DNA of 64,000 nt, taken from assembly GCA_026418935.1 (NCBI GenBank), contig JAOAAJ010000071.1, forward strand, positions 1-64,000, in the 5' to 3' direction. The notes under the pieces are model-generated. The model was not told where the DNA came from. It saw nothing but the letters and a program-made list of their open reading frames with translations, and made no database searches. This stretch comes from Caloramator sp. (GTDB lineage: Bacteria > Bacillota > Clostridia > Clostridiales > Caloramatoraceae). Both the position numbers and the translations under genes were made by a program. Shown here piece after piece: positions 10,873-19,678 of the stretch; positions within the stretch are counted from its first letter, which is position 1; every line of letters starts with the position of its first letter.

Positions 10873-11292
10873 ATGGTTAGATATGTTTCAACAGCATTAA
10901 AATTTATAATAATAGCAATTATATATGTAATTATTTTTAGAATTATAAGGCTAATGTATATAGATTTAAAGAGAAAAGGACAATTAAAGGAGGATATGGA
11001 TTTAGCTCTTGAAGTACTTGATGCTCCAGAAAATATTAACATTTCAAGGGGAAGCATTTATCCAATAAGGGATAGTATAACAATAGGAAGAAAGGAAGAT
11101 AATGCAATTGTAATTGAAGATGCGTATGTATCTAATTATCATGCAAGAATTATATTAGAGGATGATATTTATATAAAGGATTTAGATAGTACAAATGGTA
11201 CTTATGTAAATGGTAAAAGAGTTGTTAGACTTACAAAAATATCAGAAGGAGATTTAATTGAAATAGGTAGAATTACATTTAAAGTAATATAG
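10873..11292 (+). CDS. FHA-domain membrane protein (FhaB-like)
   Basis: This protein has one N-terminal membrane segment (about residues 7-27) and a C-terminal forkhead-associated domain, seen as TIGRKEDNAIVI, VSNYHARI and DSTNGTYVNGKRV. FHA domains bind phosphothreonine on partner proteins, so it probably links a Ser/Thr kinase to wall synthesis. It is the first gene of a tight operon with an FtsW/RodA-type glycosyltransferase (9-base gap) and a penicillin-binding protein, the same order as the FHA-rodA-pbpA clusters of other Gram-positives. Length is 139 residues. Confidence 0.9.
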   Translation: MVRYVSTALKFIIIAIIYVIIFRIIRLMYIDLKRKGQLKEDMDLALEVLDAPENINISRGSIYPIRDSITIGRKEDNAIVIEDAYVSNYHARIILEDDIYIKDLDSTNGTYVNGKRVVRLTKISEGDLIEIGRITFKVI

Positions 11293-11301
11293 AGGTGTAA
11301 A

Positions 11302-12519
11302 ATGATGGAACTTGAAAAAAAGGTACTCCATAGTATATATTTTGTAACCTTCTTTTTATTTTTTAATTTGTGTTTTATAACTGGAAAAATAGATTTAATT
11401 CCCTTAATTTTTTGTTTATCTTCTATTATTCTAATTTCATATTCAAGCTTTATTATAAGAAAATTTTATCCAAAAGGTGATAAATTTTTGTTTTTAATTT
11501 CAGCATTGCTATGCCAAATAGGAATTGTAATGATTTATAGACTTGACACAAGAACGCAAAACTTTGAAATCCCACGTTTTGCGTTAAAGCAAATGACATG
11601 GTTTACAATTGGTATTACAATTTTTATGATTATACTTTTTATTACTCCTAAAATGATAAGAATTTCAAGGTATAAATATTTATATATTTTTATTGCACTT
11701 TCACTTCTTATGTCAACTCTGTTTATTGGTAGGGAGATTAAAGGTTCAAAGAACTGGATTGTAATAGGTTCCTTTAGTTTTCAACCCTCAGAGATAGCAA
11801 AATTTTTTATAATCTTGTATTTAGCGTCGGCACTTTCAAAACAGATAAACAAAAAGGATTTAATAGAAACAGTAATATTTATGTTTTTAGCAATAGGATT
11901 TTTAGTTTTAGAAAAGGATTTAGGTGCAGCTCTTATATTCTTTGGAATATATCTTGTAATGTTATACATAGCGACTTCTCAAGGAAAATATGTAGCATTA
12001 GGTCTTTTGGCTTTTAGTTTGGGTGGATTTATAAGCTACTTCCTTTTTAGTCATGTAAGGATTAGAGTACAAATATGGTTAAATCCTTGGAAATATAAGC
12101 TGGATAAAGGCTATCAAATTTGTCAGTCACTTTTTGCCATTGCATCTGGAGGATTGTTTGGGAGAGGTCTTGGGCTTGGCTATCCATATTTGATTCCGCT
12201 TGCTCTAAATGATTTCATATTTTCTGCAATTGCAGAGGAGTTTGGATTAATAGGTGCTTCTGCCCTTATAATTTTATATATTTTACTTGTATATAGAGGA
12301 CTTAGAACTGCGATCTATTCAAAGGATTATTTTTCACAACTTGTGGCGGTAGGTATTTCGAGTATGTTGGCCTTTCAAGTTTTTGTTGTTATAGGTGGAG
12401 TAACGAAAATGATTCCAATGACGGGTATAACACTGCCCTTTGTAAGCTATGGAGGAAGTTCTATGCTTCTAAATTTTTTATCTTTAGGTGTTCTATATAA
12501 AATATCTGAAGGGAGATAA
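11302..12519 (+). CDS. FtsW/RodA/SpoVE-family peptidoglycan polymerase
   Basis: This is an integral membrane SEDS protein that polymerises lipid II into glycan strands together with a class B penicillin-binding protein. It has 405 residues and about ten membrane segments. Conserved SEDS elements are visible: FQPSEIAKF, EKDLGAALIFFGIY, GGLFGRGLGLG, DFIFSAIAEEFG and GGSSMLLNFLSLG. The partner PBP starts 2 bases after the stop codon. Whether it serves division, elongation or sporulation cannot be told from sequence alone. ATG 11302 and ATG 11305 are adjacent; both fit the upstream GAGGTG. Confidence 0.93.
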   Translation: MMELEKKVLHSIYFVTFFLFFNLCFITGKIDLIPLIFCLSSIILISYSSFIIRKFYPKGDKFLFLISALLCQIGIVMIYRLDTRTQNFEIPRFALKQMTWFTIGITIFMIILFITPKMIRISRYKYLYIFIALSLLMSTLFIGREIKGSKNWIVIGSFSFQPSEIAKFFIILYLASALSKQINKKDLIETVIFMFLAIGFLVLEKDLGAALIFFGIYLVMLYIATSQGKYVALGLLAFSLGGFISYFLFSHVRIRVQIWLNPWKYKLDKGYQICQSLFAIASGGLFGRGLGLGYPYLIPLALNDFIFSAIAEEFGLIGASALIILYILLVYRGLRTAIYSKDYFSQLVAVGISSMLAFQVFVVIGGVTKMIPMTGITLPFVSYGGSSMLLNFLSLGVLYKISEGR

Positions 12520-12521
12520 AA

Positions 12522-13946
12522 ATGAAGGATAGGGAAGATAAAATTAAAAAAGTTATTGTGTTTTTTGTAATGTGTTTTTTGTCAATAATTACTTATTTAA
12601 TATATTTTAATTTGTTTACGGCAGATAAAATTAAATATGATAGTTCTAATCAAAGAGTAATCGAGGAAGAAAAAAATACGATAAGAGGTATGATATTAGA
12701 TAGATATGGTGAGATTTTAGCACAAACAGATAAAAAAGGTGATAGAAAATATACCTATGGTAGCTCTTTTGGAAATATTACAGGATATATTAGTAATAAA
12801 TATGGGAAGTCAGGGGTTGAGGCTTATTATAACAATATTTTACTTGGAAGAGAACAGTTTTTAGGAGATATAGTAGATGTATTTGGAATTTTAAGACAAT
12901 CTGTTTTAGGTCAAAAGAAAATAGGTGATAGTGTTGTTTTGACGATAGATTCAAAACTTCAAAATAGAATTTATAATAGTTTTGGAGATGATAAAGGAGC
13001 AGCAGTATGCATTAATCCTAAAACAGGAGAAATATTAGCAATGGTTTCTAAACCATCGGTTAACCCAAATAAAATAGATGAAAATTTTAATGAATATTCA
13101 AATGATAAGGAGGGTAAGCCATTTTTAAATAGAGCATTACAGGAATATTATCCTCCAGGTTCAGTATTTAAAATCGTTACAGCAGCAGCGGCACTTGAAA
13201 ATATAGAAGAAATAGATAGTTATGTTAATAGTTGTGATGGTGTTTTAAAGGTTGGAGATAAGAGCATAAAAGACTATAAGGAAGAAAAGCATGGAAGGGT
13301 AAATCTAAAAAATGCCTTTAAGGTATCCTGCAATAATACATTTGCTAAAATAGGGCTAAAACTTGGTTATGATACTTTAAAAAATGAAGCAGAAAAGTTC
13401 TTGTTTAACAGGGAGATTTATATAAAGGACCCATATGCAAAAATAAAAATTAAACAGGCTCTATATGATTTTAAGGAAAGGGATGAATATTCAGTAGGTA
13501 TTAGTGCAATAGGACAGCATGAGGTTAAGGCAAATCCAATGACTATGGCACTTATGACTTGTGCTATAGCAAATGAAGGAAAAATAATGCAACCATATAT
13601 TTTAGATGCAATTGTAAGTTATAAAGGGAATATAAAATATAAGACAAAACCTGAAAAATTAGTAGATGCAATAGATTTAAAAACAGCAGAAACGATAAAG
13701 AATTATATGATTTTAACAGTTAAAGAGGGAACTGCAAAAAGAGCAAGAAACAGTATACAAATAGCAGCTAAAACGGGTACTGCCGAAAATGCAATAGGAA
13801 AGGAACCACACTCTTGGTTTGTTGCATTTGCTCCTGCCAATAATCCTCAAATTGTTGTTGTTGTGGTAGTTGAAAATGGAGGTGCTGGTTCTGGAAGAGC
13901 CTTAGATATAGCAAAGGATGCTATTTTAAACTATTTAAACAGATAA
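12522..13946 (+). CDS. Penicillin-binding protein (class B transpeptidase)
   Basis: This membrane-anchored D,D-transpeptidase cross-links peptidoglycan made by the preceding SEDS protein. An N-terminal membrane segment (about residues 10-30) is followed by a short non-catalytic region (RGMILDRYGEILA) and the transpeptidase domain with the catalytic motif PGSVFK near residue 213, SCN near residue 267 and KTGTAE near residue 416. At 474 residues it is of the short PbpA type. The ribosome binding site lies inside the 3' end of the preceding gene, which indicates translational coupling. Confidence 0.94.
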   Translation: MKDREDKIKKVIVFFVMCFLSIITYLIYFNLFTADKIKYDSSNQRVIEEEKNTIRGMILDRYGEILAQTDKKGDRKYTYGSSFGNITGYISNKYGKSGVEAYYNNILLGREQFLGDIVDVFGILRQSVLGQKKIGDSVVLTIDSKLQNRIYNSFGDDKGAAVCINPKTGEILAMVSKPSVNPNKIDENFNEYSNDKEGKPFLNRALQEYYPPGSVFKIVTAAAALENIEEIDSYVNSCDGVLKVGDKSIKDYKEEKHGRVNLKNAFKVSCNNTFAKIGLKLGYDTLKNEAEKFLFNREIYIKDPYAKIKIKQALYDFKERDEYSVGISAIGQHEVKANPMTMALMTCAIANEGKIMQPYILDAIVSYKGNIKYKTKPEKLVDAIDLKTAETIKNYMILTVKEGTAKRARNSIQIAAKTGTAENAIGKEPHSWFVAFAPANNPQIVVVVVVENGGAGSGRALDIAKDAILNYLNR

Positions 13947-13947
13947 C

Positions 13948-13978
13948 AAAACACTTGTTCGGATGCTCCTTTTATAAT
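13948..13978 (+). promoter_or_regulatory. Candidate LexA-regulated promoter of the ydjM-uvrC operon
   Basis: Bases 13948-13961 (AAAACACTTGTTCG) match the LexA consensus CGAACRNRYGTTYG at 11 of 14 positions, with an intact GTTCG half. A TATAAT -10 box lies at 13973-13978. The box would cover the -35 region, where no good -35 hexamer is otherwise seen. The downstream gene belongs to a family known to be LexA-controlled in E. coli, and uvrC follows. The site is weaker than the one at uvrB. Confidence 0.5.
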
Positions 13979-14017
13979 ATACTATAAGTAGATTATGTAA
14001 ACAGAAGGAGCAAACAA

Positions 14018-14632
14018 ATGACTGGCAAGACGCACTTAGGTATCGGAGTTATGTTTACAATAATATTATCAGAATACTTCAAATTATCTTTAACAACAGG
14101 GGCTTTATTTGCATGTGCGTTAGCTTCACTTTTGCCTGATATAGATCATCCAAAGAGCTTTATTAATCAATATATACTTCCTTTTAAAAACAAATTAACA
14201 AAAACCACATTCTATATTACTTTGGGATTTGTTATTTATCTAATAAATTCATTTTATTTTAATTATACCTACTTTAAACTACTTTCTTTTTTCTGCATTT
14301 TAATTGGATTTTCTACGCATAGGAATGGACTAACTCACAGCATATTTGGTTTTATTTGTTTTGTTTCTTTATTCGGTTATGCTGCACTTTTGTATGGATT
14401 TAGGGAGTGTATAGTTCCCTTTTCAATAGGATATATTATGCATTTAGTAGCGGATATGTTTACAAACAAAGGAATACCTATAATGTATCCCTTTAAAAAA
14501 AAGAAATTTAAAATGCCTTTTACCTTTAAGGTTGGTTCTTGGCTTGGAAATTTGATTGAATCTGCTATTATTTTAACCTTTTTAATTTATGTTGCTTGGA
14601 GATTACCTATTATTATAACTAACTATAAGTAG
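14018..14632 (+). CDS. YdjM-family (DUF457) membrane-bound metal-dependent hydrolase
   Basis: This 204-residue membrane protein has several hydrophobic segments and the conserved metal-binding signatures of the YdjM family: the N-terminal KTHLGIG, LLPDIDHP near residue 43, GLTHSIFG near residue 106, and HLVADMFTNKG near residue 142. The family is described as LexA-binding or SOS-regulated inner-membrane hydrolase from the E. coli member; its substrate is unknown. It is 11 bases upstream of uvrC, and a LexA-like box precedes it, so a role during DNA damage is plausible. AAGGAG supports the start. Confidence 0.85.
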   Translation: MTGKTHLGIGVMFTIILSEYFKLSLTTGALFACALASLLPDIDHPKSFINQYILPFKNKLTKTTFYITLGFVIYLINSFYFNYTYFKLLSFFCILIGFSTHRNGLTHSIFGFICFVSLFGYAALLYGFRECIVPFSIGYIMHLVADMFTNKGIPIMYPFKKKKFKMPFTFKVGSWLGNLIESAIILTFLIYVAWRLPIIITNYK

Positions 14633-14643
14633 GAGCTGATTAA

Positions 14644-16494
14644 ATGTTTGATGAAAGGTTAAAAAATTTACCTGAGCAACCAGGTGTGTATTTAATGAAA
14701 AATGAGCTGGGTGAAATTATTTATGTTGGTAAGGCAGTTAATCTTAAAAATAGAGTAAGACAATACTTTAAAGGGGGAAATCATCCTCCTAAGGTTAGAG
14801 TAATGGTTTCTAATATTTCAGATTTTGAATACATTATAACTAATTCAGAGCTTGAGGCTCTTATTTTAGAGTGTAATCTTATTAAAAAGTATAAACCAAA
14901 ATACAATATTCTTCTTAAGGATGATAAACAATATCCCTTTATAAAGGTTACTATTAACGAAGAATACCCAAGGGTTTTTATTACAAGAAGATATGAGAAG
15001 GATGGTTCTAAATATTTTGGTCCTTATACGGATGTTTCAGCAGTAAAGGAAACAATTAATTTAATTAGGAAGCTATTTAAATTGAGAACCTGTAGAAAAG
15101 GCTTAAAGTATGGAGTTGAAGTAGATAGACCTTGTTTGAATTACCATATTAGTAGGTGCTTAGCACCTTGTACTGGAAAAGTTGATGTAAATGAGTATAG
15201 GCAGATAGTAGATGAAGTTATTAAACTTCTTCAGGGTAAATATGAAGAATTAATAAAAATTTTAGAAGAAAAAATGTATTTAGAGTCCAGCAAACTAAAT
15301 TTTGAAAAGGCTGCAGAATATAGAGACCAAATAAATTCAATAAAAAAAATTCAAGAAAAGCAGAGAATTATATCAAGCTATTTAGAGGATGAGGATGTAA
15401 TAGCCTATGCAAAAGATGATGAAGGAATGTCCTTTGAAGTATTTTTTATAAGAAATGGTAAATTGCTTGGAAGAGAGAATTTTTATTTTGAAGATTTAAG
15501 TGATGATGCTGTATCTCAATTTATAGTTCAGTTTTATGAAGAGAGAGAATTTATACCTAAGGAAATACTACTTTCTAATGAAATACCAGAAATTAATATA
15601 ATAGAATCATATTTGACAAGTAAAAGAGGAAGTAAAGTTACTATAAAAGTTCCTAAAAGAGGAGAAAAGAGTGAAATTATTGAGCTTGCTAAAAAGAATG
15701 CCTATGAAGCACTAAAAAATATTAGAAATAAAATAGAGGAGGAAAAATTAAAGACAGAATTTGTACTATATGAATTAAAAAGAGTACTTAATTTAGATGA
15801 ATTACCTAAAAGAATTGAAGCCTATGATATTTCTAACATACAGGGGACAGATAGTGTAGGAGGTATGGTTGTTTTTGAAAATGGTAAGCCAAATAAGAAG
15901 CAGTATAGAAGATTTAAAATTAAAACAGTAGTAGGTGCAGATGATTTTAGTAGTATGGCTGAAATTGTAGAGAGAAGATTTAAAAGAGGATTAGAAGAAA
16001 TAAAAAATTTAGTAGAAGAAGAAAAAGATTTAGATGATGGTAAATTTTCAATTTTTCCAGATTTAATATTGCTTGATGGAGGAGAATTGCAAGTAAAGGC
16101 TGTTAAAAGGGTACTGGATGAAATGGGGTTAGTTATTTCTATATGTGGTATGGTAAAGGATGATAAGCATAAAACAAGGGCTCTTTTTTATGATGGTAGA
16201 GAAATTGTATTAGATAAACATTCCTATTTATTCAGATTTGTTTCAGCAGTGCAGGAGGAAGTTCATAGATTTGCTATAAGTTATCACAGAGGTTTAAAAA
16301 TAAAAAATACGATATCATCTATTTTAGATGATATACCTGAAATAGGTAAAAAAAGAAAGCAGGCACTATTAAAGCATTTTAATAGCATTGAAGAAATAAA
16401 AAAAGCAAGCATAGATGAACTTTTAAAGGTAGAGGGAATGAATGAAAGAGCTGCGTTATCAATATTTAACTATTTTAACAACAATAATCTTTAA
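14644..16494 (+). CDS. uvrC: Excinuclease ABC subunit C
   Basis: UvrC is the nuclease that cuts on both sides of a lesion after UvrA/UvrB recognition. Domains are in the usual order: GIY-YIG nuclease (PGVYLMKN, IIYVGKAVNLKNRVR), a cysteine-containing region (LRTCRKG, RPCLNYHISRCLAPCTGKV), UVR motif (NFEKAAEYRDQI), RNase H-like nuclease (AYDISNIQGTDSVGGMVVFENG, LLDGGELQV) and a C-terminal helix-hairpin-helix tail. Length of 616 residues is normal. It shares an operon with the YdjM-like gene, separately from uvrBA 7 kb upstream. Confidence 0.97.
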   Translation: MFDERLKNLPEQPGVYLMKNELGEIIYVGKAVNLKNRVRQYFKGGNHPPKVRVMVSNISDFEYIITNSELEALILECNLIKKYKPKYNILLKDDKQYPFIKVTINEEYPRVFITRRYEKDGSKYFGPYTDVSAVKETINLIRKLFKLRTCRKGLKYGVEVDRPCLNYHISRCLAPCTGKVDVNEYRQIVDEVIKLLQGKYEELIKILEEKMYLESSKLNFEKAAEYRDQINSIKKIQEKQRIISSYLEDEDVIAYAKDDEGMSFEVFFIRNGKLLGRENFYFEDLSDDAVSQFIVQFYEEREFIPKEILLSNEIPEINIIESYLTSKRGSKVTIKVPKRGEKSEIIELAKKNAYEALKNIRNKIEEEKLKTEFVLYELKRVLNLDELPKRIEAYDISNIQGTDSVGGMVVFENGKPNKKQYRRFKIKTVVGADDFSSMAEIVERRFKRGLEEIKNLVEEEKDLDDGKFSIFPDLILLDGGELQVKAVKRVLDEMGLVISICGMVKDDKHKTRALFYDGREIVLDKHSYLFRFVSAVQEEVHRFAISYHRGLKIKNTISSILDDIPEIGKKRKQALLKHFNSIEEIKKASIDELLKVEGMNERAALSIFNYFNNNNL

Positions 16495-16550
16495 TATTTT
16501 GTAACAATAATGTATAATGATAATGAAATTAATTTATAGGAGTGATACAT

Positions 16551-17267
16551 ATGAAGATACTTGTTGATACACATACACACACAATAGCAAGCGGTCATGC
16601 CTACAGTACACTTTTTGAGAATTGTTTAGAAGCAAGTAAAAAGGGTATAAAGCTTATTGCCTTAACTGACCATGGACCAGCTATGCCAGGAGGACCGCAT
16701 ATTTTTTACTTTGGTAATTTAAAGGCAGTTCCTAATGAAATACATGGTGTTGAAGTTTTAAAGGGAGTTGAAGCAAATATAATAGATTATGATGGACGAT
16801 TGGATTTAGATGAAGAGAGATTATCAAGGCTTGATATTGTAGTTGCCAGTCTTCATGATGTTTGTATTACACCGGGAAGTAAAAAGGACAATACAAGAGC
16901 AATAATTGGAGCTATAAAAAGTGGAATGGTTGATATTATTGCCCATCCAGGTAATCCAGCCTTTGAAATAGATAAAAGGGAAGTTCTAAAGGCAGCAAAG
17001 GATTATAATGTTTTGATTGAGATTAATAACAGTTCATTAGGTATATCAAGACCTGGTAGCTATCAAAACTGTAGCGAAATAGCAAGGATGGCTGTTGAAA
17101 TGGGGAATCTACTTACATTAGGTAGTGATGCACATATATGTTATCATATAGGTGAGTTTAAAGAGGCATTAAATATGCTAAAAGAGTGTGGAGTAACAGA
17201 AGAGAATATAATAAGCACTGATGTTGAGAGACTAAAAAGATTTCTCAAATTAAGAAGAAATAAATAA
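16551..17267 (+). CDS. PHP-domain phosphatase (YcdX family)
   Basis: This is a cytoplasmic metal-dependent phosphoesterase with the four PHP signatures: VDTHTHT, LTDHGP, ASLHDV followed by AHPGNP, and GSDAHICYHIG at the C-terminus. It resembles YcdX in size (238 residues) and in the metal-ligand pattern; the substrate is unknown. The ATG at 16551 with AGGAGTG upstream is preferred over a GTG at 16542 that forms part of the ribosome binding site. It is separated from uvrC by 56 bases that contain a TATAAT, so it may have its own promoter. Confidence 0.88.
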   Translation: MKILVDTHTHTIASGHAYSTLFENCLEASKKGIKLIALTDHGPAMPGGPHIFYFGNLKAVPNEIHGVEVLKGVEANIIDYDGRLDLDEERLSRLDIVVASLHDVCITPGSKKDNTRAIIGAIKSGMVDIIAHPGNPAFEIDKREVLKAAKDYNVLIEINNSSLGISRPGSYQNCSEIARMAVEMGNLLTLGSDAHICYHIGEFKEALNMLKECGVTEENIISTDVERLKRFLKLRRNK

Positions 17268-17306
17268 AAGTTTTTATAAAAAGTAAATCATATAATTTTT
17301 TAAATT

Positions 17307-17384
17307 AGCCCCTTATATGATTTTTTGGCATTTTATATGTTGTTTAAACTGATAAAATGCCAATTGAAATCTACATATGGGGCT
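17307..17384 (+). repeat. Long intergenic hairpin, possible repeat family member (copy 1)
   Basis: The 78 bases fold into one long imperfect hairpin: outer arms AGCCCC and GGGGCT, and inner perfect 12-base arms TTGGCATTTTAT and ATAAAATGCCAA around a 15-base loop. The right end, ATATGGGGCT followed by a T-rich stretch and ATTTATTAA, is shared with the hairpin at 22322-22386. It could terminate the PHP gene transcript. The rest of the 271-base gap is A+T-rich and holds the murB promoter. Confidence 0.6.
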
Positions 17385-17474
17385 TTTAATATTTATTAAA
17401 CTTTTAAATATTAAAATTTAAGTTGGAAAAGATTATATAACTTACATTAGATACTTTATTTTGTAACATTATAC

Positions 17475-17503
17475 TTGATTTCTGCATTAATTATATATAT
17501 ACT
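17475..17503 (+). promoter_or_regulatory. Promoter of murB
   Basis: A -35 box TTGATT and a -10 box TATACT are separated by 17 bases, 35 bases upstream of the murB start. Confidence 0.6.
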
Positions 17504-17538
17504 TAAAATTGCTTAAAAAATGAAAAGGAGTTGAAATA

Positions 17539-18450
17539 ATGAATATAGATGAACTTAAAATAGAGTTAAAATCCTTTTTTGATGAAAGCGAAATAAGATT
17601 TAACGAACCTATGAAGAATCATACCTCCTTTAAAGTTGGTGGACCTTGCGATATTATGATAATTCCAAGTTCTAAAGAAAAGCTTATAAAAGCCTTAGAG
17701 CTTATAAAAAAATATAAAGTTCCCTATTTTATAATGGGAAAAGGAAGTAATTTAATAGTTAAAGATGGGGGTTTTAGAGGAGTTATTCTAAAATTAACTG
17801 CACTTGATTATATTATAGTAAAGGATAATAAAATTATTGCAGGAGGAGGTGCTTCTCTCTCAAATACTGCAAGGGAAGCCCTGCTAAATTCCCTAAAGGG
17901 TATGGAATTTGCCTCTGGAATTCCAGGTACGGTTGGAGGTGCCGTTGCTATGAATGCAGGGGCATACGGAGGCGAAATAAAGGATATTATCGAATGGGCT
18001 GAATGTGTAAACGGTAGTTTAGAGGTAATTAAATTAACAAAAGAAGATTTGAATTTATCATATAGACATAGCAGGGTTCAAGAGGAAAACCTTGTGGTAG
18101 TTGAGGCATGTTTTATTCTTGAAAAGGGTAATTACGATGAGATTAAAGGCAATATGGAGGAACTAAATAGACGTAGAATAGAAAAACAGCCTTTAAATTA
18201 CCCAAGTGCAGGAAGTACATTTAAAAGGCCTACAGGATATTTTGCTGGTAAACTTATTGAAGATTCAGGGCTTAAGGGATATAGATTTGGTGGTGCTATG
18301 GTGTCAGATAAGCACGCAGGTTTTGTAATAAATTATGATAATGCAACAGCAAAAGATGTTTTAGAGGTTATTAAACACGTTCAGAAAGTTGTATATGAAA
18401 AGTTTGGAGTAAAGCTTGAGACTGAAGTAAAAATAATAGGCGAGGAATAA
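17539..18450 (+). CDS. murB: UDP-N-acetylenolpyruvoylglucosamine reductase
   Basis: MurB reduces UDP-GlcNAc-enolpyruvate to UDP-MurNAc with FAD and NADPH in peptidoglycan precursor synthesis. FAD-binding segments are visible (HTSFKVGGPCD, FIMGKGSNLIV, GIPGTVGGAVAMNAGAYGGE) together with YRHSR and PSAGSTFKRP, which carries the catalytic serine region, so this is a type II MurB. The length of 303 residues is normal. AAAAGGAG supports the ATG. It has its own promoter and terminator. Confidence 0.97.
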   Translation: MNIDELKIELKSFFDESEIRFNEPMKNHTSFKVGGPCDIMIIPSSKEKLIKALELIKKYKVPYFIMGKGSNLIVKDGGFRGVILKLTALDYIIVKDNKIIAGGGASLSNTAREALLNSLKGMEFASGIPGTVGGAVAMNAGAYGGEIKDIIEWAECVNGSLEVIKLTKEDLNLSYRHSRVQEENLVVVEACFILEKGNYDEIKGNMEELNRRRIEKQPLNYPSAGSTFKRPTGYFAGKLIEDSGLKGYRFGGAMVSDKHAGFVINYDNATAKDVLEVIKHVQKVVYEKFGVKLETEVKIIGEE

Positions 18451-18468
18451 TCCTTGCCTATTATTTTT
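18432..18468 (+). terminator. Intrinsic terminator after murB
   Basis: AATAATAGGCGAGGA pairs with TCCTTGCCTATTATT (one mismatch) around a four-base loop, followed by a T run. The murB stop codon lies in the loop. Confidence 0.85.
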
Positions 18469-18577
18469 AAAAACAATATAGAATATTCAAAATATTCAAG
18501 TTTTAACATTGAGAAATTATAAAAAATTAGTTATTATAATATTAGGCAGGCTTATTTTTTATTAAGGAGGGGGTAAC

Positions 18578-19666
18578 ATGAAAATAAGAGAGGCTATAAA
18601 AGGGGTTAGGCCTTATCAAGCAGGTAAACCAATAAGTGAAGTAAAAAGACAGTTAGGGTTAGAAGACATAATAAAGCTGGCATCAAATGAAAATCCCTAT
18701 GGTTGTTCAGAAAAAGTAAAAAAAGCAATGTATGATGCAGTAAATTCAATTAATCTTTATCCAGATGCATCAAATTATGAACTTAAAAGAGCTCTTGCAG
18801 AACATATTGGAGTTAAACCATCAATGATATTTTGTGGTACAGGTTCAGACCTTTTAATAAGAGTTCTATGTAATGTTTTTATAGATAAAGATGATGAAAT
18901 TATAATGGGAGATATATCATTTCAAAGATATGAGGATTCTGCCAAAATAATGGGTGGTAATGTTATTAAGGTTAAAATGAAGGATTATCGATTGGATGTT
19001 GAGGGGATGGTAAAAGCAATAACTGATAATACTAAAATTATTTGGTTTGCAACACCAAATAATCCTATTGGGACAATAGTTAAAAAAGATGAATTGTTGT
19101 GGGCATTAGAAAATATACCAAGAGATATTATTGTCGTTATTGATGAAGCATACCGCGAGTATGTAAGTGACAAAGACTATCCTGATACTATACCACTTCT
19201 TGATAAATATGATAATATAGTTATTTTAAGAACTTTTTCAAAGGCATATGGGCTTGCAGGTCTAAGATTGGGTTATGGCATAGCAAGTGAAGAAATAACA
19301 CAATATATGAATTCAGTAATAGGTCCCTTTGATACTAATTTGATTGCACAGGAGGCAGGTATAGCTGCGTTAAAGGACGAGGAGTTTTTAAAATTCGTTG
19401 TTGAAAAGAATGAAGAAGGAAGACAATATTATTATAAAGAGTTCATTAGATTAGGGCTACAATATATAGAAAGTCAAGCAAACTTTGTTATGGTTGATAC
19501 AGGAAAAGATGATATGGATGTGTTTAACAAACTCTTAAGAAAGGGTGTAATTGTAAGACCAGGTTACTTGTTTGATATGAAGGGATGGCTTAGGGTTACA
19601 GTTGGAACAATGGAACAATGTCAAAGATTTGTAAAATCACTTGAAGAAATAATAAGGGGCGAATAA
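18578..19666 (+). CDS. hisC: Histidinol-phosphate aminotransferase
   Basis: This PLP-dependent class I/II aminotransferase converts imidazole-acetol phosphate and glutamate to histidinol phosphate; HisC-like enzymes may also act on aromatic amino acids. Seen are SNENPYG, GTGSDLLIR, the NNPIGT segment, DEAYREY and the PLP-lysine region FSKAYGLAGLRLGYG near residue 218, with RPGYLF and RVTVGT near the end. Length of 362 residues is normal. No other his gene is nearby, so its pathway cannot be confirmed from context. AAGGAGGGGG precedes the ATG. Confidence 0.88.
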   Translation: MKIREAIKGVRPYQAGKPISEVKRQLGLEDIIKLASNENPYGCSEKVKKAMYDAVNSINLYPDASNYELKRALAEHIGVKPSMIFCGTGSDLLIRVLCNVFIDKDDEIIMGDISFQRYEDSAKIMGGNVIKVKMKDYRLDVEGMVKAITDNTKIIWFATPNNPIGTIVKKDELLWALENIPRDIIVVIDEAYREYVSDKDYPDTIPLLDKYDNIVILRTFSKAYGLAGLRLGYGIASEEITQYMNSVIGPFDTNLIAQEAGIAALKDEEFLKFVVEKNEEGRQYYYKEFIRLGLQYIESQANFVMVDTGKDDMDVFNKLLRKGVIVRPGYLFDMKGWLRVTVGTMEQCQRFVKSLEEIIRGE

Positions 19667-19675
19667 TCGCCCCTT
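19654..19675. terminator. Bidirectional terminator between hisC and gltS
   Basis: AAGGGGCGA and TCGCCCCTT form a perfect 9-bp stem with a four-base loop containing the hisC stop. It sits between convergent genes; flanking A and T tracts are short. Confidence 0.75.
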
Positions 19676-19678
19676 AAA

